This document shows, in pieces, positions 1-7,709 of a stretch of DNA of 29,571 bases. Every line of letters starts with the position of its first letter. Within the stretch, counting starts at the first letter, position 1. The DNA is taken from contig LWDP01000037.1 in NCBI GenBank assembly GCA_002087915.1, positions 1-29,571 on the forward strand, written 5' to 3'. The stretch comes from Enterospora canceri. Taxonomy: Eukaryota > Microsporidia > Enterocytozoonidae. Both the position numbers and the translations under genes were made by a program. The notes beneath the pieces were generated by a model. It was not told the DNA's origin, made no database searches, and saw only the letters and a list, made by a program, of their open reading frames with translations.

Positions 1-89
1 AATTTGACCATAAAACATAAGGGACAAATTAGCACAAAAATATGTAAAAATTAAAGGAGATTCTGGTATCCAGAAATGCCCTTTTCATC

Positions 90-1276
90 CTACAATTTAT
101 CCATCAATATTTTGCTCTTCTGATTCTCCTCCAACACCTCCTTCAATCCACTTCCAAGTGTCTCCAACTCGCTCTGAACTGCACAGAATGCGTAGATGTC
201 GTACAACAAGTTGAATGGTAGCATCACACTTATTTCGTAGAAAGTGAAACTGTTGTAGTAGCTATCCACTACCACCGTAACCAGGTTACAGATGAATTGG
301 ACTCCAATGAGACTCATCAAACAGACCCGTTGAATCCGATACTCCTCACTGAGCCTGAATCCAGCCAGAAGCACCAGCATCAGATCGATGGCCAGATTGA
401 TCAATTTGATGATCAGGTTCTCTGATACGCCCAAATCAACCCGATACTTCCTGATTGTGATTGAGGTGGCTCCTGGCTGCATCCGCAGCATCAGGTCGGA
501 GACGTTGATCAGCAGAAAGAAGAGAAACGAGATCTGGAGACTCTTCAGTCTCTGCCTCTTCTCAAATGCATCAACTATTCTGGCATCGCTGTTTACGGCC
601 GAAATGATTCTGGTTGAAATGTAACCAATTTTGTTGTAGAACGTGATGGCCAGAATGATCTCAATTGCAGTGGTTGCGACTGTGAGGACANCCTGATTGT
701 GATTGAGGTGGCTCCTGGCTGCATCCGCAGCATCAGGTCGGAGACGTTGATCAGCAGAAAGAAGAGAAACGAGATCTGGAGACTCTTCAGTCTCTGCCTC
801 TTCTCAAATGCATCAACTATTCTGGCATCGCTGTTTACGGCCGAAATGATTCTGGTTGAAATGTAACCAATTTTGTTGTAGAACGTGATGGCCAGAATGA
901 TCTCAATTGCAGTGGTTGCGACTGTGAGGACAACAAGAAGGTACCTGATTCTCAGTCCAGCAGACATGAAGAGAAATAGGATCTGTATTGCCTTGAGTAT
1001 CGCAATTGAGTAGAAGAAGATCAGGATGATGATTGTGTTGTAGTAGAGCTGGACATTCTCGGCCAGAAGGGCCTGGACGAAGCCAATGAAGAGCAGCAGA
1101 TTCAGGTTCAGGATCGTGGCGATCTTGTTCAGGACGTAGGCGGCTATTTCCTGGGACGCGTGGCTCTGGTCTGGGAGCTGCAGGACGAAGACGAGGACGT
1201 CCTTGGCCAGGAGGAAGAAGGCGTGGAGGAGGATGCGGTGGGAGATGTCACGGCGGATTCGGTTGATGTGGATCAT
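90..1276 (-). CDS. Polytopic membrane protein, reading frame broken by an assembly duplication
   Basis: The frame opens at the ATG ending at 1276, preceded by a CCC motif (CAGCCCATG). It is interrupted at the single N at 691, where a perfect 241-bp direct duplication (450-690 and 692-932) follows. Counting one copy plus the N as artefact removes 242 bp and leaves 945 bp, exactly 315 codons, so the true gene is probably a continuous protein of about 314 residues ending at 90. The product has roughly seven to eight hydrophobic segments of 18-25 residues spread along its length, with short charged loops and a hydrophilic tail, so it is an integral membrane protein. I do not recognise the family. 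The start overlaps the stop of the upstream gene by 4 bp (ATGA), suggesting cotranscription or very tight packing. Confidence 0.75.
450..932. repeat. 241-bp perfect direct duplication around a single N (assembly join)
   Basis: Bases 450-690 and 692-932 are identical and separated only by the N at 691. Two contig ends that overlap but were not merged would give exactly this pattern. Collapsing them restores one open reading frame, which supports an artefact over a real duplication. Confidence 0.9.
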
Positions 1277-2013
1277 GGGCTGCCCTTGTTTGTAAACAGT
1301 GAAACGGCCTCCCTGATTTGGTGACTCATTTCCAGGCGAAATGGATCGACCTTGTTTTTCTGGGCAGCAGCCAGGACGTGACTGGGGGAGTCGCCAGCAC
1401 CGTTAGTTAGGGCAGTCTCCTCGTACCTGATCAGGTCGTAGAAGCAGTGATCACTATCGTTGAAAAGGGAGTCAATCACAGTCTGTTCAGGCTGAATGAA
1501 GTCACCTGACACCTTGAGGAGGCCAATGAATGTGTTGAAGACGCCTCTATCCATTTTGGACTGCTCTTTGGCCAATTCATCAATTAGTGATCCATTGTTG
1601 TAGAACATTGGTAGAGTCACCAGGAGTGGAGCCAGTCGATTTGATTCAACCAGGTAGGCGACCAGACACTGCTGTGGCACATTCATCAATTTGCTTCTGA
1701 TCACCTTTGAGTCACCGTATTCCTGGAAGACTGATTCAATGATGGTCTGGTAGTCAGAATGAGTCAGGGTGTAATTTGGGTCAGACAGGTTTCGGTAGAT
1801 TGGATGGGCCACGCTATTGATGGTATCAGAAATGTGGGAGTGGATTTCTGGTTTGGTCTCTCTGATTAGTTGGGTTAGTTCTCTCATTTCGTAGAATAGT
1901 TCTGGGGCAGAAGTGAGAATGACAGTTAGTTCTGGTTTAGACAGATTGGATTCAGCTGCTATTTTGGGAATGGTACTGAATTTGAGTGAAGTTGGCAGTG
2001 GTAGATCAGACAT
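1273..2013 (-). CDS. Hypothetical soluble protein, 246 residues
   Basis: The ATG at 2013 is preceded by TTTTCACCC, the strongest form of the start motif in this window. The protein has no signal peptide or convincing membrane segment and reads as mainly helical, with many Leu, Ile and Glu residues and scattered Pro. I recognise no domain. The downstream gene's ATG overlaps this stop codon in a 4-bp ATGA arrangement, and the PIP kinase gene lies 44 bp upstream on the same strand. It may be a lineage-specific or highly diverged protein; nothing visible points to a function. Confidence 0.75.
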   Translation of the reverse strand: MSDLPLPTSLKFSTIPKIAAESNLSKPELTVILTSAPELFYEMRELTQLIRETKPEIHSHISDTINSVAHPIYRNLSDPNYTLTHSDYQTIIESVFQEYGDSKVIRSKLMNVPQQCLVAYLVESNRLAPLLVTLPMFYNNGSLIDELAKEQSKMDRGVFNTFIGLLKVSGDFIQPEQTVIDSLFNDSDHCFYDLIRYEETALTNGAGDSPSHVLAAAQKNKVDPFRLEMSHQIREAVSLFTNKGSP

Positions 2014-2057
2014 GGGTGAAAATATTGTAATAATATTATAACTACCATCATTATTAA

Positions 2058-2888
2058 CTAATTACCACCACACCTATTAAACCTCTCTTTCACCATTCTT
2101 TTGATTCTCTCCCCATATTTCTCTGGATTTGCAGCTGTCCTTGTATCACCGTAGAATACCAAACTGTACATTCTCTCTACCTTCTTCCCAATTCTGTACT
2201 CAGTGAGGGTGTCTACAATTCCAATTGCACATTTGCTCCCATCTGAACTGACTCCAACCACTATTGAATAATCCATGAGACCAATACGAGTCAGAAAATC
2301 AATATCAGAATTGAGCTGACTGATGCTACTGGGAGAGAGACCTATGGATCCATCCAAATTGTGCCTGATTGCACTGATCTCATTCCGCCTCAGATTGGTC
2401 CCCTTTAAGTCGTATATTCTGCTATACTTCCTATCAAGCACATTCTGCATCACTACGTAGTGGTGCTTATGGCCTGTGAAATACTCAACTGTGAATATCC
2501 CATGGTATCTGGCAATGAATGTGTTACCACGGCAGTGTTCCACAAAATGGGAGATGTTTTCAACCAAATAGTCGAATTCACCCTTTCTGATCTCCTTAAT
2601 GCAGTACTTGAAGTCGCCTGTGTAGAAGACAAGCGAGTTTGACTTGCCCCTGACGTGTTGGTTGAACACGAATTCGTCACTGGTGATTTGCACTACCTGT
2701 TTGGTGCCCAGTATTCCACCACAGTGCATTTCACCAATAAATGATTCATCAAATACGACTTGATCAGTCTGATCAATTAGTTCTGAATCAATCTGGTTGC
2801 ATTCGATATCATCGTCATAGTCTGTGAAATAGCGTACTGTTCTGATTGCGTCTCTGATTCTGTCTATTTTGATACTGCTCAGTTCCAT
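2058..2888 (-). CDS. Phosphatidylinositol phosphate kinase (PIP5K/PIKfyve family), minimal
   Basis: This is a lipid kinase that phosphorylates phosphatidylinositol phosphates, controlling membrane identity and actin or vacuole signalling. Visible family marks in its 276 residues are: a glycine/serine-rich loop near 81-85 followed by the ATP-binding lysine in YCIKEI (K98); RYHGIFTV at 127-134; the hallmark IYDLKGTN at 158-165; the catalytic MDYS at 205-208; and the metal-binding IGIVDTL at 222-228. A PEKYGERI segment near 255-262 matches the C-terminal part of the fold. It consists of little more than the kinase core, whereas fungal Mss4 and Fab1 have long extra regions. The CCC motif (ATCCCAATG) fixes the start. 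I cannot say whether it makes PI(4,5)P2 or PI(3,5)P2. Confidence 0.88.
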   Translation of the reverse strand: MELSSIKIDRIRDAIRTVRYFTDYDDDIECNQIDSELIDQTDQVVFDESFIGEMHCGGILGTKQVVQITSDEFVFNQHVRGKSNSLVFYTGDFKYCIKEIRKGEFDYLVENISHFVEHCRGNTFIARYHGIFTVEYFTGHKHHYVVMQNVLDRKYSRIYDLKGTNLRRNEISAIRHNLDGSIGLSPSSISQLNSDIDFLTRIGLMDYSIVVGVSSDGSKCAIGIVDTLTEYRIGKKVERMYSLVFYGDTRTAANPEKYGERIKRMVKERFNRCGGN

Positions 2889-2964
2889 TGGGATGGTTGT
2901 GGTCTGGTTGATTTGATTGATAAAGGGGTAGTTGCAATATTATTGATAGACTATTAATTACTGC

Positions 2965-4230
2965 CTATATTCCAATTTCATCAGTCTGAATATGGGCATG
3001 GGTCTCATTCCTTATTTTTTGCATATTTCTAATCAAACAGTATCCTGGTACAGCCAATCCATGCAATACGACACTTACGAAGACTGAGCACATTGCGTAA
3101 TCAACGGTGAGGGCATCGAACTTGATGTCGTAGAGGAGCGAGTAGTAGACAGCACCAACACCAATGGGCCCAAAGAACCCAATGAATGCTGCCTCAACTG
3201 GTGTTTTGATTGCTGGAATAAGTGGCCTATAGAGAACCAGAACAGTAATCAGCCTAATCAGAATCACCAGAAATATGACCAGAAACATTCTGGTGTTGAA
3301 CCTGCTGAAGTCGATTCTCGAACCAAGGAAGACGAACAGCGCCATGAAGAAGCTGTTTTCAATCACGTCTGATATTTTGGTGTTTGATTGCTCATTCGTG
3401 TACCAGGCGCCCTTGTTGAGAAAGAGGCCAGCGAAGAAGATGGCAATGAGTTCAGATCCATCGAGAATGGTCATTGCTGCCAGATTCAGAAAAGCAAGGG
3501 CAAATGAATGGATCATGAGGATGTCTGAGTTGAGCAACTGGTGCTGGTAGCACTTCTTGGAGCAGAAACGGGTGACTGATCCAAGAATGGAGCCAACCAA
3601 AATGCTGATGACTATTTTCAGGAGAAATGTGTCAAGGAGGAAGTCGATGAGAACGGCCCTGATATTTCCAAGGGAGATTGACTTGTTAAGGAGGACGCTG
3701 ATGTTGAGAAGGACGATTCCAATTCCGTCATTCACGCCTGATTCGGCCACAAGGAGCATTCTGAGGTGCTCATCCACGTTCTTCTTCGCAAATCGGCCTG
3801 AAACAATGGAGCTGCTCAGAATTGGATCAGTGGGCGTGAGAGCGGCAGCAAGGGCCCAGCTCGTGGCACCGCCAAAGTACGTGAAGGCGAAGATGCAGAG
3901 AAACGTCAGAAAGCACTTCAGAATTCCAGCCGTGATGATCAGGTTGAAGAGACTGGTCAGATTCCGCCTAAGATGGGTCTGATCCACTTTCAGGGCAATT
4001 GCCATGGTTTGGAGGCAGAGGACTATTCGACTGAAATTGAGGACGATGACCTTGCTGTAGACGTAGTGGGTGTTCAGAATATTCAGGCCGTGGTGGCCTA
4101 CTGCAATTCCAAAGAGCATCGTGACCAGGGGGTCAGGGATGTGGTATCTGTTTTTGACGTATTTCGCAACCATCGAGTAGAACAGGATGAAGAGCGAGGA
4201 CGCACAAAGCAGCTTGGTGATGTCTTCCAT
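2965..4230 (-). CDS. Na+/H+ exchanger of the CPA1 family
   Basis: A 421-residue membrane antiporter with about a dozen hydrophobic segments, expected to exchange Na+ or K+ for H+ across the plasma or an internal membrane. The transport-core signatures are clear: LTPTDPILSSSIV at 131-143 and AESGVNDG at 162-169. The ND pair (N167, D168) marks the electroneutral CPA1 type, and the wording resembles fungal Nha1/Sod2 exchangers. It lacks the long cytoplasmic tail of fungal Nha1, ending shortly after the last membrane segment, so regulation by a C-terminal domain is probably lost. The start has no clear CCC motif; an AAGGGCG run lies about 10 bases upstream. Confidence 0.9.
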   Translation of the reverse strand: MEDITKLLCASSLFILFYSMVAKYVKNRYHIPDPLVTMLFGIAVGHHGLNILNTHYVYSKVIVLNFSRIVLCLQTMAIALKVDQTHLRRNLTSLFNLIITAGILKCFLTFLCIFAFTYFGGATSWALAAALTPTDPILSSSIVSGRFAKKNVDEHLRMLLVAESGVNDGIGIVLLNISVLLNKSISLGNIRAVLIDFLLDTFLLKIVISILVGSILGSVTRFCSKKCYQHQLLNSDILMIHSFALAFLNLAAMTILDGSELIAIFFAGLFLNKGAWYTNEQSNTKISDVIENSFFMALFVFLGSRIDFSRFNTRMFLVIFLVILIRLITVLVLYRPLIPAIKTPVEAAFIGFFGPIGVGAVYYSLLYDIKFDALTVDYAMCSVFVSVVLHGLAVPGYCLIRNMQKIRNETHAHIQTDEIGI

Positions 4231-4384
4231 GTCTGAAACGCCCTTACCGTTTTAGATGCGAGACCGAAGTTGCAGTCGTAAACAAGGGCTACGATGCTTC
4301 CAATTTGCGTCTTCTTTTATGTAAAATAAGCTTAAATCTCTTTATGCATTTCTAATTGTTTCATTCGCAGAAGTCATCTTTCTT

Positions 4385-4846
4385 TCACTTGTTCTTTTCC
4401 CTTAGATTTGCGTTACTCAGGTTGCTTCCTTTGATGAGTCTGCAATACGGCTTATACGCCAGTTCCAGGCAGAATACGAATGGAATCAGGAGCAGGAAGA
4501 AGACTGCTGCAAGAAGAGACCACGACCTGAATCCCTTTGCCACCACTGCGAATGCGACTGTGTCGGCGTACGCTGCTGGAAGCCCTGCTTCTGCCATTGA
4601 CCTGCATCCGATTGCCTTCTCGATCCCGTCTGCCTGCTTCTCCACCACTGGTCGTGTTATGTAGACAAGCAGCCCCAGAAAGAGTGCCTCAAGCAGACTC
4701 CACCTCAGAAAGAGCCCCAGACTCCGATCATGCCTGTAATACATGTAGACTATAAATAGGTTTGATATGCCCATTCTTATGAGTAGGTTCCTTAGACTGC
4801 ACCTGTTCTCTTCAATTGTCTTTAATGTTTTGTCAGATCCACGCAT
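4385..4846 (-). CDS. Small membrane protein, TMEM208/SND2-like
   Basis: A 153-residue protein with hydrophobic stretches near residues 25-35, 45-65 and 107-132. The N-terminal layout (Lys-Thr-Ile-Glu-Glu-Asn-Arg, then a first membrane segment and paired segments) and the late Ser-Trp-Ser motif before the last hydrophobic block resemble TMEM208/SND2, an ER membrane component of the SRP-independent targeting pathway. This is recognition by layout and a few residues only; other small ER proteins could look similar. The ATG is preceded by TTTGACCC, the same start motif as its neighbours. Confidence 0.55.
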   Translation of the reverse strand: MRGSDKTLKTIEENRCSLRNLLIRMGISNLFIVYMYYRHDRSLGLFLRWSLLEALFLGLLVYITRPVVEKQADGIEKAIGCRSMAEAGLPAAYADTVAFAVVAKGFRSWSLLAAVFFLLLIPFVFCLELAYKPYCRLIKGSNLSNANLREKNK

Positions 4847-4861
4847 GGGTCAAATTTATAA

Positions 4862-4983
4862 ATAATTGTAGTAGAGTAGTAAGTAGAGTAGTAGAGTAGT
4901 TATATAAGTAGTTACACTAGTTAGTCTATCTACTAACCTACTGATACTACTGATATTACTGACACTACTAATATCAGTAACAA
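4862..4983. repeat. GTA/TAG-rich low-complexity spacer
   Basis: The gap between the ZPR1-like gene and the TMEM208-like gene is mostly degenerate TAGTA, GTAGAG and ACTACTGA units. Similar DNA occurs in spacers at 5668-5735, 6946-7080, 15600-15740 and 29490-29571. Confidence 0.7.
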
Positions 4984-4999
4984 CCCTATTTATTACAGC

Positions 5000-5659
5000 C
5001 TATATTTCATTCTCATATTGTTCCATTTTCACCTTCATCTCTTCCATGATCTCATCTGGTACTCCATTCCCCTCTTTCTTAGTCGAATACTTCTCGTATC
5101 TCACACACCTCTCTTCCTCCAAGTCTTCTACCTCAACATCCTCTATTTCAGTATACTCAATATTCTGCCTGCATATTCTGCTGTATCCACTCCTATCATC
5201 CACCCGTATCTCAACCACGCCATCTTCTGCCACCTGCTTCAACGTCTCAATGCACTTTCGTAGTGCCTTGCTTTCCTCTCCTCCTTCCATGCTCTCAGCC
5301 AGACAAATCATCCTGTAAACCAAGGTACTCATTGAATCAACGTACGCATTCTCACACTTAAATTCCATCACTAACTCCCCCTTCCTCCTCACACTCACCA
5401 TTGCCTCGTTGTTGATGAATGCCATCCTGTTCTCAAACTCCTCATTTCCCCCTGACTCAAATTCCACTCGTACACCGTAATCCAGTTCCACCCTATCATA
5501 GGATGAATAGTGAAGTTGGCCGCAATTCTCACATACAACTGCATTCATCACCTTGTGTGGCCGTACATCTGCCACCAGAAACCAGCAATTCTGCTTCACT
5601 CCGTCACAGTAGGCGCACTTTGACTCAGTCGATCTGATTTGGTAGACGTGTTCTGGCAT
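5000..5659 (-). CDS. ZPR1-type zinc-finger protein with a single module
   Basis: The 219-residue product begins with a CxxC pair (C15, C18), then 24 residues, then CENCG (C43, C46). This is a zinc ribbon followed by a beta-rich segment, a helical stretch near 107-140 and a VVEIRVDDRSGYSRI strand, which is the order of the ZPR1 zinc finger plus A-domain. Eukaryotic ZPR1 binds the elongation factor eEF1A and helps it fold; it normally carries two such modules in over 400 residues, whereas only one is present here, as in archaeal homologues. The C-terminal 60 residues are very acidic and lysine-rich. The start is the only reasonable ATG; the motif before it is degenerate (TTTTACTCC). Confidence 0.6.
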   Translation of the reverse strand: MPEHVYQIRSTESKCAYCDGVKQNCWFLVADVRPHKVMNAVVCENCGQLHYSSYDRVELDYGVRVEFESGGNEEFENRMAFINNEAMVSVRRKGELVMEFKCENAYVDSMSTLVYRMICLAESMEGGEESKALRKCIETLKQVAEDGVVEIRVDDRSGYSRICRQNIEYTEIEDVEVEDLEEERCVRYEKYSTKKEGNGVPDEIMEEMKVKMEQYENEI

Positions 5660-5751
5660 GGAGTAAAATGTTGTAGTAGAGTAGTAGTGAAAATAATAGA
5701 GTAGTAATAATAGGGTACTAGTAATAATTGTACTAATTACTGTAACAACAC

Positions 5752-6888
5752 CTACGAACTTACTGGAGTAAACACTTCTATTGTCCCCTCATCTGATACC
5801 ACCACAATCTGGTCATCCTGTACGAAGACTGAATGCCCCTTGTCCACCTCGATCCTGAACCCATCGAAAACAAGCTCATTCCTCTTCAGTGCCACCAATC
5901 CACCCCTGAACATTGCGAAATCGATCATCTTTGGCTCCACCTTCCCAGAATGCACCAAATGGTCGCTGCCAATTCCACCCTCGTAGACCGATACGCCACT
6001 GCTGTTCACAAAAAGGTGGTTCTCCTTCACAGAGAGCACCGGCTCCAGCTCCATCGCCCCCAGCTGCTCGCACTCCCTCGAATCGATGTCGTACTCGACC
6101 AGGACGTTCCTGGAGTCGATCACAAGGAGCCTGCTTCCGAGCCAGCCCACGATCTCGTAAACCACCTTCTTCTCAAAGAAGGCGGAATGGTGGCTTCCGC
6201 CACTCAGACTGTACGTCTTCACGAATCCAGTTGCATCGAGAAGAAAGAGCTGGTCGCGAACTAGGGCGATGTTCTTGACGGAGACACTGTGCTGGAGAGT
6301 CAGAAGCGACTTCTGCTCCCTGCCGCTGACCTCGACCACTCGCACCGCATTGGCGTCGCAGACGTAGCCGACTCGAACGCGTCCATCTCCTCCGTCGCTG
6401 ATGCACATGTTTCGTACGCTGCTGTCTGCGATCTTCGAATACGATTCACCCGAATAGTCACCGTAGTAGATGCTGAATCCGTCACAGAGGAAGATGCACC
6501 CATTTTGAAGAAAGGCCTCCCTGACCAGAATGTTCAGTCTCACCACCTGAATCCGCTCCAGTTTCATCTGGTTTCCACCCCTGCCATTTCTGCTGAACAA
6601 GTCAACCACTTCCTGGTGCCTCTTCTTCTCGTTTTCCAGTGAATGCATAATGGACTCAATTCGGTGTCTCGATCCAACGTGATAGGGCGATGCGCTCCTT
6701 ACGTCTGCCACCTCCACAAAGTGCTCGTACCACCGCCACAGGGTGCTCTCTTCCCTTCTTTCAGCCCGTCTTCCCCTTTCATCGTCTATTTTTGCCTCTG
6801 TTCTGAATGCCTCTGCTGCCTTGCTCAGGCCGCTGCATACGAGGTGCTCGTAGACCAAATGGTTGAAGTCCTCTACTGGTTTGGTCAT
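5752..6888 (-). CDS. LisH-domain protein with probable degenerate beta-propeller
   Basis: Start chosen at 6888 because a CCC motif lies just upstream and the open frame before it is only translated TAG-rich spacer that would overlap the neighbouring Sm-like gene. Residues about 5-35 (HLVYEHLVCSGLSKAAEAF) form a LisH dimerisation motif. It is followed at about 49-67 by a Trp-rich helix (TLWRWYEHFVEVADV) resembling the LUFS extension of Flo8/LEUNIG transcription co-regulators. From about 110 on, repeated short beta strands with Asp/Ser/Gly turns suggest a diverged WD-like propeller, although no clear WD pairs remain. A role as a transcription co-regulator or scaffold is likely but inferred. It is divergently transcribed from the Sm-like gene across 196 bp. 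Confidence 0.65.
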   Translation of the reverse strand: MTKPVEDFNHLVYEHLVCSGLSKAAEAFRTEAKIDDERGRRAERREESTLWRWYEHFVEVADVRSASPYHVGSRHRIESIMHSLENEKKRHQEVVDLFSRNGRGGNQMKLERIQVVRLNILVREAFLQNGCIFLCDGFSIYYGDYSGESYSKIADSSVRNMCISDGGDGRVRVGYVCDANAVRVVEVSGREQKSLLTLQHSVSVKNIALVRDQLFLLDATGFVKTYSLSGGSHHSAFFEKKVVYEIVGWLGSRLLVIDSRNVLVEYDIDSRECEQLGAMELEPVLSVKENHLFVNSSGVSVYEGGIGSDHLVHSGKVEPKMIDFAMFRGGLVALKRNELVFDGFRIEVDKGHSVFVQDDQIVVVSDEGTIEVFTPVSS

Positions 6889-6945
6889 GGAATGGGTGTA
6901 CAGGCTGAGGATGTCAAACAAGTAACAATGATTGATTTGACAGGG

Positions 6946-7080
6946 TAGTAAATAGGGTGGTAATAGGGTAGGGTTAATAGATAGGGTAGTAAATAGAGTA
7001 ATAATAGGGTAGTAGTAGTAGTAATAGGGTGGTACAATTATTTCTACTACTACTACCATTTCTACTACTACAACTATTCT
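6946..7080. repeat. GTA/TAG low-complexity spacer with a 13-bp inverted repeat
   Basis: The spacer between the divergent LisH and Sm-like genes is made of TAGGGTAGTAA-like units that switch to the opposite-strand CTACTACTAC form. Bases 7009-7021 (GTA repeats) are a perfect inverted match to 7044-7056 with a 22-nt loop, so a hairpin could form between the two promoters. Confidence 0.7.
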
Positions 7081-7084
7081 ACCC

Positions 7085-7330
7085 ATGTATCCTTCTACAC
7101 TAATCAGACTCAATAGGAAGAACACTGTCTACGTCGAACTAAAGAACAGCACCAAAGTGACTGGATTCATGTTGAACTGTGACGTAGCAATGAACATGCA
7201 CATCAAGAATGCTGAAATAGAGGACAGGAGTGGGAAGACAAAGGTGAGTGAGATGTACTTGAGGGGACAGAGCATCAAACTGGTTAAGTTGCACACGTGG
7301 GTGATGAGCAAGCAGGAGATGTTCGTGTGA
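7085..7330 (+). CDS. Sm/LSm-fold RNA-binding protein (SmD1 or LSm4 type)
   Basis: An 81-residue Sm-fold protein, a subunit of a seven-membered ring that binds U-rich RNA in snRNPs or in mRNA decay. The Sm1 motif is VYVELKNSTKVTG followed by CDVAMNMHIKNAEI, carrying the Asp and the Met-Asn that contact RNA; the Sm2 motif is MYLRGQSIKLVKL. The DVAMN-H-K wording is closest to SmD1, while the leading PSTLIRL and the Cys before Asp recall LSm4, so I leave the paralogue open. It has no RG-rich tail. ACCC directly precedes the ATG. The next gene follows after 25 bp on the same strand. Confidence 0.85.
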   Translation: MYPSTLIRLNRKNTVYVELKNSTKVTGFMLNCDVAMNMHIKNAEIEDRSGKTKVSEMYLRGQSIKLVKLHTWVMSKQEMFV

Positions 7331-7355
7331 CTAGCTAGTTGCACAATAACCCCTA

Positions 7356-7622
7356 ATGAACATTTTGGTGCTTCTACCACTGGCTCTACTGGCAGACAGG
7401 AATAAACCAAGTCTAATTCAGGCAATGATTAGAACAGTGGCACTGTTTCCAATGACAGTATTCAACTTTGCTCTCCACGCGTACTACAAAAGAAAGGGAA
7501 TTAGACCACAAACAGCAAGTAGACTTGTTTTTAATAATTTTATCAGGAGACTAACTAACAAGGATAATAAGGAGAGTAGTAAGGATAATGATAAGAGTAA
7601 CAAGAATGATAAGAATGACTAA
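7356..7622 (+). CDS. Small basic membrane-anchored protein, unknown
   Basis: An 88-residue protein. The ATG follows AACCCCTA, the local start motif, which supports it as a real gene. Residues 1-15 and about 24-42 are hydrophobic; the middle is basic with aromatic residues (HAYYKRKG). The last 20 residues are almost only Asn, Lys, Asp and Ser, encoded by AAGGATAATAAG-like triplets of the kind that build the spacers here. It could be a small organelle or ER membrane protein; no family is recognised. Confidence 0.6.
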   Translation: MNILVLLPLALLADRNKPSLIQAMIRTVALFPMTVFNFALHAYYKRKGIRPQTASRLVFNNFIRRLTNKDNKESSKDNDKSNKNDKND

Positions 7623-7652
7623 ACTAAACTAGACTAAACTAAACTAAACTAC
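7622..7652. repeat. ACTAA-type pentanucleotide tract
   Basis: Directly after the preceding stop codon lies a run of about six slightly imperfect ACTAA units. The tract may serve as a 3' end region for the small gene; no function is shown. Confidence 0.6.
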
Positions 7653-7709
7653 TTCTTCTCTACTACATTAAATAGTGGTTATTTATTAGTCTAACAATCT
7701 ACTCATCTA

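Noticed and set aside
450..932. True tandem gene duplication
   Set aside because: Copies are 100 percent identical, separated by a single N, and collapsing them restores the frame, which fits an assembly artefact better.
4240..4289. GCCCTT/AAGGGC inverted repeat as a tRNA or small RNA
   Set aside because: Arms are only 6 bp, no tRNA arms or conserved TTC loop can be placed, and the length does not suit a tRNA.
6889..7125. 79-residue N-terminal extension of the LisH protein
   Set aside because: It is translated TAG-rich spacer with Val and Tyr runs and overlaps the Sm-like start; the CCC motif supports the start at 6888.
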